Assembly (NCBI GenBank): GCA_035519355.1
Contig: DATIWM010000347.1
Location: 1 to 11,951 of the forward strand
DNA length: 11,951 bases
Direction: 5' to 3'
From: DAOMFB01 sp035519355
Lineage (GTDB): Bacteria; Acidobacteriota; Thermoanaerobaculia; UBA5066
Both the position numbers and the translations under genes were made by a program. Numbering within the stretch: position 1 is the first letter of the stretch; each line of letters begins with the position of its first letter. Shown one piece after another: positions 1-6,270 of the stretch. The notes under the pieces were generated by a model, which did no database searches, was not told where the DNA came from, and saw nothing but the letters and a program-made list of their open reading frames with translations.

Positions 1-537
1 TGGATGAAGGGTCCGGGGATGGCGCTCTTTTCGGAGGTCCGCCGGTCCCTCGGCGAGCGGCCGATCATCGCCGAGGACCTCGGCTCGATCGACGACGACG
101 TCAAGGCCCTCCTCGCCGCGACGGGTTTCCCCGGGATGAAGGTCCTCCAGTTCGCTTTCTTCGACGAGGACAGCCTCTATCTTCCCCACCACCACACGCC
201 CAACTCCGTCGTCTACACGGGGACGCACGACAACGACACGACGCGCGGCTGGTGGGAGGCGCTCGACGAGACGACCCGCAGCAAGGTCCGGGACTATCTC
301 GGCATCGACGGGCGGGAGATCGAGTGGGACCTGATCCGCGCCGCCTACGCCTCCGTCGCCGAGCGCGCCATCGTCCCGCTGCAGGACGTGGCGGGGCTCG
401 GCAGCGCGGCGAGGATGAACTTCCCGGGCCGTATCGAAGGGAACTGGGCGTGGCGGGCGCGGCCGGAGCACTTCTCCGCGGCATCCGCAGGGCGGCTCCG
501 CCGGCTCGCCCGCCTCACCGGGCGCCTCGCCCGCTGA
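1..537 (+). CDS. malQ: 4-alpha-glucanotransferase (amylomaltase, GH77), C-terminal part
   Basis: This is the last 178 residues of a gene whose 5' end lies before the window; the reading frame is open from base 1. The family transfers alpha-1,4-glucan segments between maltodextrins in the cytoplasm, in glycogen and maltose metabolism. Visible GH77 signatures are AEDLG at fragment residues 24-28, whose Glu is the family's acid/base catalyst, then FPGMKVLQFAF, and YTGTHDNDTTRGW at 72-84, whose HDN Asp stabilises the transition state. The C-terminal PLQDVAGLGSAARMN and GNWAWR blocks are also typical. The catalytic nucleophile Asp lies upstream, outside the window. The C-terminus ends where the family normally ends, so nothing is missing at the 3' side. 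A GNAT gene follows after 62 bp on the same strand. The family assignment is firm. Confidence 0.96.
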   Translation, partial: WMKGPGMALFSEVRRSLGERPIIAEDLGSIDDDVKALLAATGFPGMKVLQFAFFDEDSLYLPHHHTPNSVVYTGTHDNDTTRGWWEALDETTRSKVRDYLGIDGREIEWDLIRAAYASVAERAIVPLQDVAGLGSAARMNFPGRIEGNWAWRARPEHFSAASAGRLRRLARLTGRLAR

Positions 538-580
538 GCCGGCGACGCGTGAGTCGCGGCGGATCGCGCCGGTCTGGCTC
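536..580 (+). terminator. imperfect hairpin after malQ
   Basis: An imperfect inverted repeat starts at the malQ stop codon. CCGGCG at 539-544 pairs with CGCCGG at 567-572, and the flanking GAGCC at 536-540 could instead pair with GGCTC at 576-580. No T-run follows, so this is at best a weak factor-independent terminator. In such GC-rich DNA a chance hairpin is quite possible. Confidence 0.2.
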
Positions 581-586
581 TCGCGG

Positions 587-592
587 TATCGT
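587..592 (+). promoter_or_regulatory. putative -10 element of GNAT gene
   Basis: TATCGT lies 7 bp before the ATG at 600, in otherwise GC-rich DNA. With normal -10 to start-site spacing, transcription would begin at or next to the A of the ATG, giving a leaderless mRNA. This agrees with the absence of any Shine-Dalgarno sequence there. No recognisable -35 is seen. Confidence 0.4.
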
Positions 593-599
593 CCTTCCC

Positions 600-1190
600 A
601 TGAAGAGCGGGTTCGTCCGGCGGATTCCGACCCCCGAGGAGGAGCAGGAACGGCTCTCCCGGCCGGTCCCTCCCTATCCGCCGGGGCACGAGGAGGACGT
701 CGTCCTCCGGGACGGGACGCCCCTCCACCTCCGCCCCATCCGCCCCGACGACGGGCCGGAGCTCCTCAAGCTCTACGACAAGCTCTCGAACACCAGCCTC
801 TACCACCGCTTCTTCGTCGTGCCGCAGAAGGACGCCTCGAAAGCCGACTACCTCGCCCACGTCGACTACGACAACCAGTTCGCCGTCGTGGCCCAGCGGG
901 ACGGCGAGGTCGTGGCCGTCGCCCGCTACCACCGCGACCTGGCCCGGCCGGACCACGCCGAAGTCGCCTTCACGGTCGCCGACGATCTCCAGGGGAAGGG
1001 AATCGGCTCGCTTCTTTTCCGCCGGCTCGCCGCCATCGCCCGCCAGCACGGGGTCGCGGTCTTCGACGCCGAGGTCCTGAACGACAACACGGGGATGATC
1101 CGCGTCTTCGAGAAAGCGGGCTGCCCCATGACCCGGCGGACGGAAGGCGACCACTTCCACTTCGAGATCCGGCTCAACCCGTCCGGCTGA
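600..1190 (+). CDS. GNAT-family N-acetyltransferase
   Basis: This 196-residue protein probably transfers an acetyl group from acetyl-CoA to an amine, in the cytoplasm. A roughly 30-residue proline- and glutamate-rich N-terminus precedes the GNAT fold (about 33-192). The start of the fold (LRDGTPLHLRPIRPDD) and the segment LSNTSLYHRFF at 62-72 resemble the GNAT domain of Pat-type protein lysine acetyltransferases that are fused to acyl-CoA synthetase domains. Here the domain stands alone. Motif A, which binds the CoA pyrophosphate, is QGKGIG at 131-136. Motif B is NDNTGMIRVFEKAGC at 161-175. The ATG at 600 is chosen because it directly follows a -10-like hexamer; no Shine-Dalgarno is present. 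The Ser/Thr kinase gene begins 27 bp after its stop. The GNAT call is firm; the substrate, and whether it acetylates proteins, is unknown. Confidence 0.9.
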   Translation: MKSGFVRRIPTPEEEQERLSRPVPPYPPGHEEDVVLRDGTPLHLRPIRPDDGPELLKLYDKLSNTSLYHRFFVVPQKDASKADYLAHVDYDNQFAVVAQRDGEVVAVARYHRDLARPDHAEVAFTVADDLQGKGIGSLLFRRLAAIARQHGVAVFDAEVLNDNTGMIRVFEKAGCPMTRRTEGDHFHFEIRLNPSG

Positions 1191-1200
1191 CTCCGCCCCC

Positions 1201-1206
1201 TATACT
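1201..1206 (+). promoter_or_regulatory. putative -10 element of Ser/Thr kinase gene
   Basis: TATACT, a near-consensus -10 hexamer, begins 10 bp after the GNAT stop and ends 11 bp before the ATG at 1218. Predicted transcription would start only about 5 nt before the ATG, leaving no room for a Shine-Dalgarno. No -35 consensus is visible about 17 bp upstream. Confidence 0.5.
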
Positions 1207-1217
1207 CGTTCGGCCGG

Positions 1218-2345
1218 ATGTCCTCCGAAGCTCTTCCCGAAAGCATCGGTCGCTACCAGGTCCGGCGCCTGCTGGGCCGCGGCGGCATGGGCGAGGTCTA
1301 CCTCTGCGCCGATCCGGCGCTCGGCCGGCAGGTCGCGGTGAAGATCCTCCCGGCGAACCTCGCCTCTGACGAGAAGATGCGCGGCCGCTTCCTGAACGAG
1401 GCCCGCGCCGTCGCCGGGATCAACCACCCCAACGTCATCACGATCCACGACGTCGGGGTCACGGACGACCACGACGCGGGGCTTCCGACGGGCCTCCTCT
1501 ACCTCGTCCTCGAGTACCTCGAGGGGCTCGCCGTGGACGAGATCATGGAGAAGCGGCGCCTCTCGGTTGACGAGTGCCTCGACATCGCCATCCAGGCGCT
1601 CGAGGGCCTGAAGGCGGCGCACCAGAAGCGGATCCTCCACCGGGACATCACGCCCGCGAACATCATGATCGAGCCCGACGGCCGCGTGAAGATACTCGAC
1701 TTCGGGCTCTCGAAGCTTCTCAAGGAGGGAGCCCGGGACACCTCCACGGCCCCCCGGCAGACGGGCGACGGGATGATCGTCGGGACGCTCGACTACCTGA
1801 GCCCGGAGCAGGCGCTCGGGAACCCTCTCGACGAGCGGTCGGACCTCTTTTCTTTCGGCATCGTCTTCTACCAGATGCTCACCGGGACGCACCCCTTTTC
1901 CGGCAAGAGCGTGACGCAGATGGTGGCGCGGATGATGTCGCAGGAGCCGCACCCGATCACGGATTCGTCCGGCGTCCCGGAGGTTCTCCAGCAGGTTCTC
2001 GCGCGCGCGCTGAAGAAGAGCGCCGACCAGCGCTACGGGAGCGCCGCCCAGATGATGCTCGACCTCGTCCTGGCGCGACGGGAGCTGGGGAGCGTCTCCC
2101 GGACGGACAAGCTGCTCGGGATGTCCCAGCGGGTCGCCGCCGCCGAGACCGCCGCGCGAGCGGGTCCGCTCACGGTCGCGGCGTCCCCGGACACCTCTCC
2201 GGGAGCGGCGCGGCGCGGCGAGCCGACCGGCCCTCTGCCCGGCCTCGGGTCGCGACTCTCCCGCCCGGCGCTCGGCGTCCTGATCGCCGCCGCCCTCGTC
2301 ATTCTTGCGGCCGTCGTCGTGATCCTTCTCCGCGCGCTCCTCTGA
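1218..2345 (+). CDS. Hanks-type Ser/Thr protein kinase with C-terminal membrane anchor
   Basis: This 375-residue protein belongs to the family that phosphorylates Ser/Thr on proteins. The kinase domain spans about 13-285: glycine loop LGRGGMGEVY (19-28), Lys42 in AVKIL, Glu61 in the C-helix, HRD (141-143), Asn149, DFG (161-163), SPE (195-197), and Asp209 in SDLFSFG. The catalytic loop reads HRDITPAN, with Thr146 where Ser/Thr kinases almost always have Lys; the codon is ACG, one base from AAG. A disordered Ala/Pro/Gly-rich linker (about 305-350) leads to one hydrophobic helix (about 352-373) ending in RALL. The kinase is therefore tethered to the membrane from the cytoplasm, with no external sensor domain such as PASTA. 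The N-terminal MSSEALPESIGRYQ is typical for the family, supporting this start. Fold certain; activity uncertain because of Thr146. Confidence 0.95.
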   Translation: MSSEALPESIGRYQVRRLLGRGGMGEVYLCADPALGRQVAVKILPANLASDEKMRGRFLNEARAVAGINHPNVITIHDVGVTDDHDAGLPTGLLYLVLEYLEGLAVDEIMEKRRLSVDECLDIAIQALEGLKAAHQKRILHRDITPANIMIEPDGRVKILDFGLSKLLKEGARDTSTAPRQTGDGMIVGTLDYLSPEQALGNPLDERSDLFSFGIVFYQMLTGTHPFSGKSVTQMVARMMSQEPHPITDSSGVPEVLQQVLARALKKSADQRYGSAAQMMLDLVLARRELGSVSRTDKLLGMSQRVAAAETAARAGPLTVAASPDTSPGAARRGEPTGPLPGLGSRLSRPALGVLIAAALVILAAVVVILLRALL

Positions 2346-2346
2346 C

Positions 2347-2366
2347 GCCGCCGCCGGCGGCCGGGC
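2347..2366 (+). terminator. GC-rich palindrome after kinase gene
   Basis: Just after the kinase stop lies the self-complementary stretch GCCGCCGGCGGC at 2350-2361. It can form a short stem but has no following T-run. It sits immediately before the -10-like element of the next gene, so it may reduce read-through. The evidence is weak because CCG repeats are common here. Confidence 0.2.
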
Positions 2367-2373
2367 GATCTTC

Positions 2374-2379
2374 TAGACT
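2374..2379 (+). promoter_or_regulatory. putative -10 element of membrane-protein gene
   Basis: TAGACT lies 28 bp after the kinase stop. Seven bases later comes ATC (2387-2389), in frame with the downstream membrane protein. The spacing equals that between TATCGT and the ATG of the GNAT gene. No ATG, GTG or TTG lies nearby in any frame. Confidence 0.4.
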
Positions 2380-2386
2380 CGGACCA

Positions 2387-3955
2387 ATCGAACAGCGGAG
2401 AACCGCCGGATCCGGTCCCCCGACGAGGGGCGCGGCCGCTTACGCGACCCTGGCCCTGCTTCTCCTCGCCGCCTTCATCGGGCGGTCCGTGATCTCCTCG
2501 GACGGGGCCGAGGTCGTCTCCGTTTCCCTCGCGTTCCTGGTGCAGGGACGATTCGAGGCGGCCATGCTCCCGACGAACGACCTGCTGCCCGTTCCAGCGT
2601 TCCACTCGCACTACGGACTCTTTCCATCCCTCGTCCCGCTCCCATTTCTCGCGCCGGTCTGGCCGCTCCGCACGCTCGTGGGAGCTTCGGCGGTCGACGC
2701 GGCGGCCGCCCTGACCTGGCTGACCGGCGCGGCGCTGGCCGCCCTCGGCTTCCTCCGGGTCGCCCGGAGCCTCCGTCCGGGAACGTCCGCGATCTGGGCC
2801 CCGGCGTTTCTCGCCGGCACGTTTCTCTGGCCGTATGCGGCCGATTCCTTCTTCGATCCCTGGTCGGCGGCGGCCTTCGCTTTCGCGGCGGCGCAGCTCC
2901 TCTCTACGGCGAAGCTCCGTCCCGCCGACCTTCTCGCCTCGGGTCTCCTCTGGTCTGCCGGCTGCTGGCTTCGTCCGATCCTCTGGGTGACTGCACCGAT
3001 ACCCGTCCTGGCCGTGGCCCTTCGTACCCGGCGGGAGGCGGGATCTGCCCGGACCCTCCTGCCGCTCGGCTTCGGCCTCCTGGCCGGGCTCGCCGTCGCC
3101 CTCGCGGTCAATCGGCTCAACCAGGGCGCGTTCCTCGATTTCGGGTATGCCCTGTCGCCCTCCCTTCCGTTCCGCTCCGGGCTCCTTCACGGGCTTCTCG
3201 GGCAGACCGTTCTTCCGGGGCGCGGGATTCTTCTCTACGCACCCCTACTCGTCGCCGCCCTCGCGGGTCTCCGGCGGCTCCGCGTCGACGCCATGGTTCT
3301 TCTCGCCGGTCCGCTCGTCGTCCTTCTCCTCGTCATTTCACGCTGGTACATCTGGTACGGCGGCTCGTGCTGGGGTCCGAGGTACCTCCTCGCGGCCCTC
3401 CCGCTGGCCGCGGCGCCGGCCGTCCTCGTGACGCGGCGTCTGACCGTTCCGCTCCTCCTCGCCGGAGCCGCCGTCAACCTCCTCGGCGTCGCCGTCGCTC
3501 CCGGCGCCTGGATCTCGTATGCGGAGCGGCTGCCCGTGCCGGAGGGAGCCGCGTGGCCGCAGGCGGGCCCGGACCGCGTTTCCGAAGTGGCCGGCCTGAG
3601 TCCCGTCTCCGGACACCTCTGGCTTCTGGCCGAGAACGTCCGGCCGGGATTCCTCAACGCCCCCGCGATTTACACATCGAGCGCACCGCCTCCGAAGCCC
3701 GAAGTCTTCATCTCGCCCTGGGTCCTTCGTCGACTGCTCCGCCTGCCGCCCCTTTCGCCTCTCGTGCCGCGGCTCCTGACGCGGACCGCTGCCGCGTATG
3801 CGTACCGCGGCCGTCCGGAGCAGGCCGCCCGCTTCGCCCGCGAGGCCCTTCTCCTCGATCCGCTCCAGGCGGAGGCCCGGGAACTTCTCGCGCCCCGGGA
3901 GACTCCTTCTCCTCAGCCTCCGGGTTCCGACAGCAGGCCGAGAAGCGTCCCGTAG
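2387..3955 (+). CDS. polytopic membrane protein, GT-C glycosyltransferase-like, start codon unclear
   Basis: About 522 residues if read from 2387. Around ten hydrophobic segments are visible, beginning with YATLALLLLAAFIG, followed by RSVISSDGAEVVSVS, which resembles the short loop with acidic residue after the first helix of GT-C/ArnT-like enzymes. A later signature, RWYIWYGGSCWGPRYLL, is typical of bacterial membrane glycosyltransferase-like proteins. Such enzymes transfer sugars from polyprenyl-phosphate donors outside the inner membrane. The C-terminal part (AAAYAYRGRPEQAARFAREA onward) resembles one tetratricopeptide-type helix pair. No ATG, GTG or TTG occurs between the kinase stop and the first helix. 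The first ordinary in-frame start, GTG at 2489, would delete that helix, so I place the start at the ATC 7 bp after a -10-like hexamer; this is inference. The 3' end overlaps the convergent pseudouridine synthase gene by 43 bp. Enzyme activity and substrate are unproven. Confidence 0.7.
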   Translation: MEQRRTAGSGPPTRGAAAYATLALLLLAAFIGRSVISSDGAEVVSVSLAFLVQGRFEAAMLPTNDLLPVPAFHSHYGLFPSLVPLPFLAPVWPLRTLVGASAVDAAAALTWLTGAALAALGFLRVARSLRPGTSAIWAPAFLAGTFLWPYAADSFFDPWSAAAFAFAAAQLLSTAKLRPADLLASGLLWSAGCWLRPILWVTAPIPVLAVALRTRREAGSARTLLPLGFGLLAGLAVALAVNRLNQGAFLDFGYALSPSLPFRSGLLHGLLGQTVLPGRGILLYAPLLVAALAGLRRLRVDAMVLLAGPLVVLLLVISRWYIWYGGSCWGPRYLLAALPLAAAPAVLVTRRLTVPLLLAGAAVNLLGVAVAPGAWISYAERLPVPEGAAWPQAGPDRVSEVAGLSPVSGHLWLLAENVRPGFLNAPAIYTSSAPPPKPEVFISPWVLRRLLRLPPLSPLVPRLLTRTAAAYAYRGRPEQAARFAREALLLDPLQAEARELLAPRETPSPQPPGSDSRPRSVP

Positions 3956-4608
3956 GCCGCCGGGAGGGGGGCCGAGATGTCGAGGTCGAGGGCGGGAATG
4001 ACGATCCGCGCCGCATGAAGGAGCGGGTGAGCGACGCCGGACAGCGCGGCGCGAAGCCGGCCGTCGCGCACGCCGTGCCATCGCTCCGACCCGCCGTACA
4101 GGTCGTCGCCGACGACCGGATGGCCCTTCGCGGCGAGGTGGACCCGGATCTGGTGGGTCCGCCCCGTCTCCGGCGAGATCTCGAGGTCCGCGAGAGAGCG
4201 GTAGCGTCTGAGAGTCCGGTAGGGCGTCGCCGACGGCTTTCCTTCCTTCGCGACGCGCATCTTCCGGCCGTCCCTCGGATCGCGCGCGAGGGGGAGGTCG
4301 ATCCGCCCCCGGGCGGGGACCGGATGTCCCCAGACGAGCGCGCGGTACGTCTTCATGGCCTCTCTCTCCTGAAGCGCGCGGGAGAGGCTGCGGTGCGCCG
4401 CTTCGGTCCTCGCGAGAAGGACGACGCCCGACGTCCCGACGTCGAGGCGATGGACGAGGCGGAGGGGCCCGACGTCCCCCGCGCCGCAGGCGTCGAGGAG
4501 GCGCGCCACGATCTCCCGCTCCGACTTGCCCGTCCGCGCGGAGGTCGCCATCGAGACGCCCGCCGGCTTGGCGAGCGCGAGAACGTCGTCGGTCGTCAGG
4601 AGGATCAC
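3913..4608 (-). CDS. RluA-family RNA pseudouridine synthase
   Basis: This 231-residue cytoplasmic enzyme would convert specific uridines in rRNA or tRNA to pseudouridine. The catalytic block HRLDVGTSG at 53-61 contains the nucleophilic Asp56. KPAGVSM at 14-20 opens the domain, GRTHQIRVH at 149-157 and HPVVGDDLYGG at 163-173 are standard RluA motifs. There is no N-terminal S4 RNA-binding domain, so it resembles the short RluA/TruC-like forms rather than RluC/RluD; the target site cannot be told from sequence. The start is GTG at 4608, 19 bp after the stop of the upstream gene, with no clear Shine-Dalgarno, so translation may depend on coupling. The length is complete for an S4-less member. The family call is firm. 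Confidence 0.93.
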   Translation of the reverse strand: MILLTTDDVLALAKPAGVSMATSARTGKSEREIVARLLDACGAGDVGPLRLVHRLDVGTSGVVLLARTEAAHRSLSRALQEREAMKTYRALVWGHPVPARGRIDLPLARDPRDGRKMRVAKEGKPSATPYRTLRRYRSLADLEISPETGRTHQIRVHLAAKGHPVVGDDLYGGSERWHGVRDGRLRAALSGVAHPLLHAARIVIPALDLDISAPLPAAYGTLLGLLSEPGG

Positions 4609-4627
4609 GCCGGACGGGCGCGGCGGT

Positions 4628-5449
4628 TCAGCTCTTCGGCACCTGGGCGGCCCCGAAATTCGACTTCGGCGGCGCCTTCTTCGGCTTCGGTTTCTCGATC
4701 TTGTCCGTCGTCTTGCCGTCGAACGGCCTCTGAAGGGGGACGTGGGCGGTCACGGCGTCGCCCACGGCGAGACCCTCGAAGACGGCCGCGCCGTCCGCGA
4801 TCGCGAGGACCCGTTCCCGTCCGCCCTTGTCGACGATCGTGATCGACACACCCTTCTCGAAGGCTTTCACGGTGCCCGCCACCGTCATGTAAGACGCTCC
4901 GACGACCGTCTTTCCGCGCGGCGGCGGCGGCCCGGGCTGGGTCGTCGCCGGCGGGGCGGAGACCGTCTCCGGGCCGGGTGCTGCGGGTGGGGGTGCAGCC
5001 GGCGGCGGAGGAGGCGGCTGCTGGGGCGGCTGGCTTCCGAAATAGGAGGGCGCAGAGGTCATTCCGGTCGTCAGCCCGGTCACGCGGTACCGGCCGTCCT
5101 CCGTCTGCCGGACGAGGAATGTGACGTTTCCGCCGAGGCGGAGATCGGGCGGAAAGATGATGTTCGACGGGACCGGGACGACGCGCGTCTCGCCGTTCTG
5201 CAGGCGGACCGTGATGGACCGCCCTTCTTCCCACTGAATGACCTGTGCCGTGACCGAGAGCTCCGGTCCCGTGGTCTGAGATATCGAAATCTCCTGACCG
5301 GCGATCCGCATCTCCTTGTTCCCGCCCGGTCCGGGCAATCCCGGGATGACGACCGTCTCGCCCGCCGTCTTCTCCCCCGCCTGCTGGGCTGCGGCCGGGA
5401 GGGCGAGGAGCAGGGAAAGAAGAGCGGCAGGGGCCTTGAGGGATGACAT
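4628..5449 (-). CDS. secreted protein with two related beta domains joined by a proline-rich linker
   Basis: This 273-residue protein is of unknown function. MSSLKAPAALLSLLLALPAAAQQ is a clear signal peptide with likely cleavage after Ala21. There is no lipobox Cys, so it should be periplasmic or secreted. Residues about 65-113 (VTAQVIQWEEGRSITVRL ... GGNVTFLV) and about 188-237 (MTVAGTVKAFEKGVSITIV ... GDAVTAHV) align with each other in pattern, suggesting a duplicated small beta domain, perhaps like DUF5666. Between them, 140-179 is mostly proline with alanine and glutamine. The C-terminus is lysine/proline-rich (252-263). The ATG at 5449 is well supported by a consensus AGGAGG six bases upstream and a TAGAAT -10 element. 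The gene precedes the pseudouridine synthase gene by 19 bp. No enzymatic motif is seen. Confidence 0.82.
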   Translation of the reverse strand: MSSLKAPAALLSLLLALPAAAQQAGEKTAGETVVIPGLPGPGGNKEMRIAGQEISISQTTGPELSVTAQVIQWEEGRSITVRLQNGETRVVPVPSNIIFPPDLRLGGNVTFLVRQTEDGRYRVTGLTTGMTSAPSYFGSQPPQQPPPPPPAAPPPAAPGPETVSAPPATTQPGPPPPRGKTVVGASYMTVAGTVKAFEKGVSITIVDKGGRERVLAIADGAAVFEGLAVGDAVTAHVPLQRPFDGKTTDKIEKPKPKKAPPKSNFGAAQVPKS

Positions 5450-5455
5450 GGCGGG

Positions 5456-5461
5456 CCTCCT
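5456..5461 (-). promoter_or_regulatory. consensus Shine-Dalgarno AGGAGG
   Basis: Perfect AGGAGG on the minus strand with a 6-base spacer to the ATG at 5449. It fixes the start of the secreted protein. It is one of only two strong Shine-Dalgarno sites in the window, in contrast to genes whose -10-like hexamer almost touches the start codon. Confidence 0.85.
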
Positions 5462-5468
5462 GGCGAAT

Positions 5469-5491
5469 ATTCTAGGCCCCGGAGCTAGAAT
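5469..5491. promoter_or_regulatory. divergent promoter: two TAGAAT -10 elements in an inverted repeat
   Basis: ATTCTAG (5469-5475) and CTAGAAT (5485-5491) form a perfect 7-bp inverted repeat with a 9-bp spacer. Read leftward it gives TAGAAT at 5474-5469 for the secreted-protein gene. Read rightward it gives TAGAAT at 5486-5491, 18 bp before the ATG of the dehydrogenase gene. Each -10 lies roughly where the other promoter's spacer or -35 would be, so the two polymerases should compete. The dyad could also be a regulator-binding site. No consensus -35 is seen on either side. Confidence 0.6.
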
Positions 5492-5509
5492 CGCCGACCG
5501 CGGAATCGC

Positions 5510-6220
5510 ATGGAGCTCGCCGAGAAGGTCGTCCTCGTCACCGGCGCCGGACGCGGCATCGGACGCGCCATCGCGCAGGCGTTCGCCGCCGAAGGAGCCC
5601 GCATCGCCCTTCAGGGAAAAACGAAGAAGAACCTCGAGAAGGTCCAGCGGGAGCTGAAGGCCCTCGGCGCCAGGACCGTCGTCCTTCCGGGCGACGTGTC
5701 GGACGAGGGGACCGTCTCGCGCTGTGTGGCCGCGACGGAGCAGGAGCTCGGGCCGATCGACGTCCTCGTCAACAACGCCGGCATCTTTGCGACCGGTCCG
5801 ATCGACAAGATCGACGCGATCGTCTTCGACCGGGTCATCGAGGTCAATCTGCGCGGTCCGTTCCTGATGTCGCGCGCGGTCCTCCCCGGCATGAAGAACC
5901 GGCGGCGCGGGCACATCGTGAACATCGCCTCCACGGCCGGCCGCCGCGGGTTTCCCGGCGGGGGCGCGTACTGCGCCTCGAAGTTCGGCCTCGCGGGGCT
6001 GACCGAGGCGATGCGGTACGACGTCCGGGCGTTCGACGTCCGGGTCACCTGCGTCTTCCCCTCCTCGGTCGCCACCGACCTCGCCCGCGAGCACGACGCG
6101 GGGCTGAACGAGGCTCGCGCGATCCAGCCCGAGGACGTCGCCCACGCCGTCGTGGCCCTCGTGAAGATGGACGACCGCGCGCTGGCGACCAGCCTCGAGA
6201 TCTGGCAGACGAACCCCTGA
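5510..6220 (+). CDS. short-chain dehydrogenase/reductase (SDR)
   Basis: This 236-residue cytoplasmic oxidoreductase belongs to the classical SDR family. The dinucleotide-binding motif TGAGRGIG is at 11-18, NNAG at 88-91, and the catalytic tetrad is Asn113, Ser141, Tyr154 and Lys158 (YCASK). All catalytic residues are present, so it should be active. GKTKKN at 36-41, after the second beta strand, has a Lys-rich pattern that could favour NADPH, but this is only suggestive. FPSSVATDLA at 183-192 is the usual substrate-loop region. The substrate cannot be predicted; 3-oxoacyl-ACP reductase-like or sepiapterin-reductase-like members look alike. The ATG lies 18 bp after a TAGAAT -10 element, with only a weak GGA as ribosome site. 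The stop codon lies within or just before the start of the transporter gene, suggesting a two-gene operon. Confidence 0.94.
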   Translation: MELAEKVVLVTGAGRGIGRAIAQAFAAEGARIALQGKTKKNLEKVQRELKALGARTVVLPGDVSDEGTVSRCVAATEQELGPIDVLVNNAGIFATGPIDKIDAIVFDRVIEVNLRGPFLMSRAVLPGMKNRRRGHIVNIASTAGRRGFPGGGAYCASKFGLAGLTEAMRYDVRAFDVRVTCVFPSSVATDLAREHDAGLNEARAIQPEDVAHAVVALVKMDDRALATSLEIWQTNP

Positions 6221-6270
6221 GCCTTCCCCGCCACCATCACGCCGAGCAGCATTTCAAAGGGTCGGAGACC

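Noticed and set aside
2033..3190. 385-codon minus-strand open frame over the kinase 3' end and membrane-protein gene
   Set aside because: Composed almost entirely of Arg, Gly, Glu and Pro. The plus strand gives membrane helices and a recognisable GT-C-like pattern.
3367..4842. 491-codon plus-strand open frame over the pseudouridine synthase and secreted-protein genes
   Set aside because: Its translation is Arg/Gly/Ser/Pro-rich with no motif. It is a GC-driven shadow of two genes on the other strand that have clear catalytic or signal-peptide evidence.
5001..5030. Short GGCGGC/GGAGG-like repeats that might be a tandem repeat or CRISPR-like element
   Set aside because: They are codons of the polyproline linker, read on the opposite strand. 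There are no spacers and no regular repeat unit.
5450..6145. Upstream extension of the secreted-protein frame to 505 residues
   Set aside because: The extension runs antisense through the dehydrogenase gene. The AGGAGG site and signal peptide place the true start at 5449.
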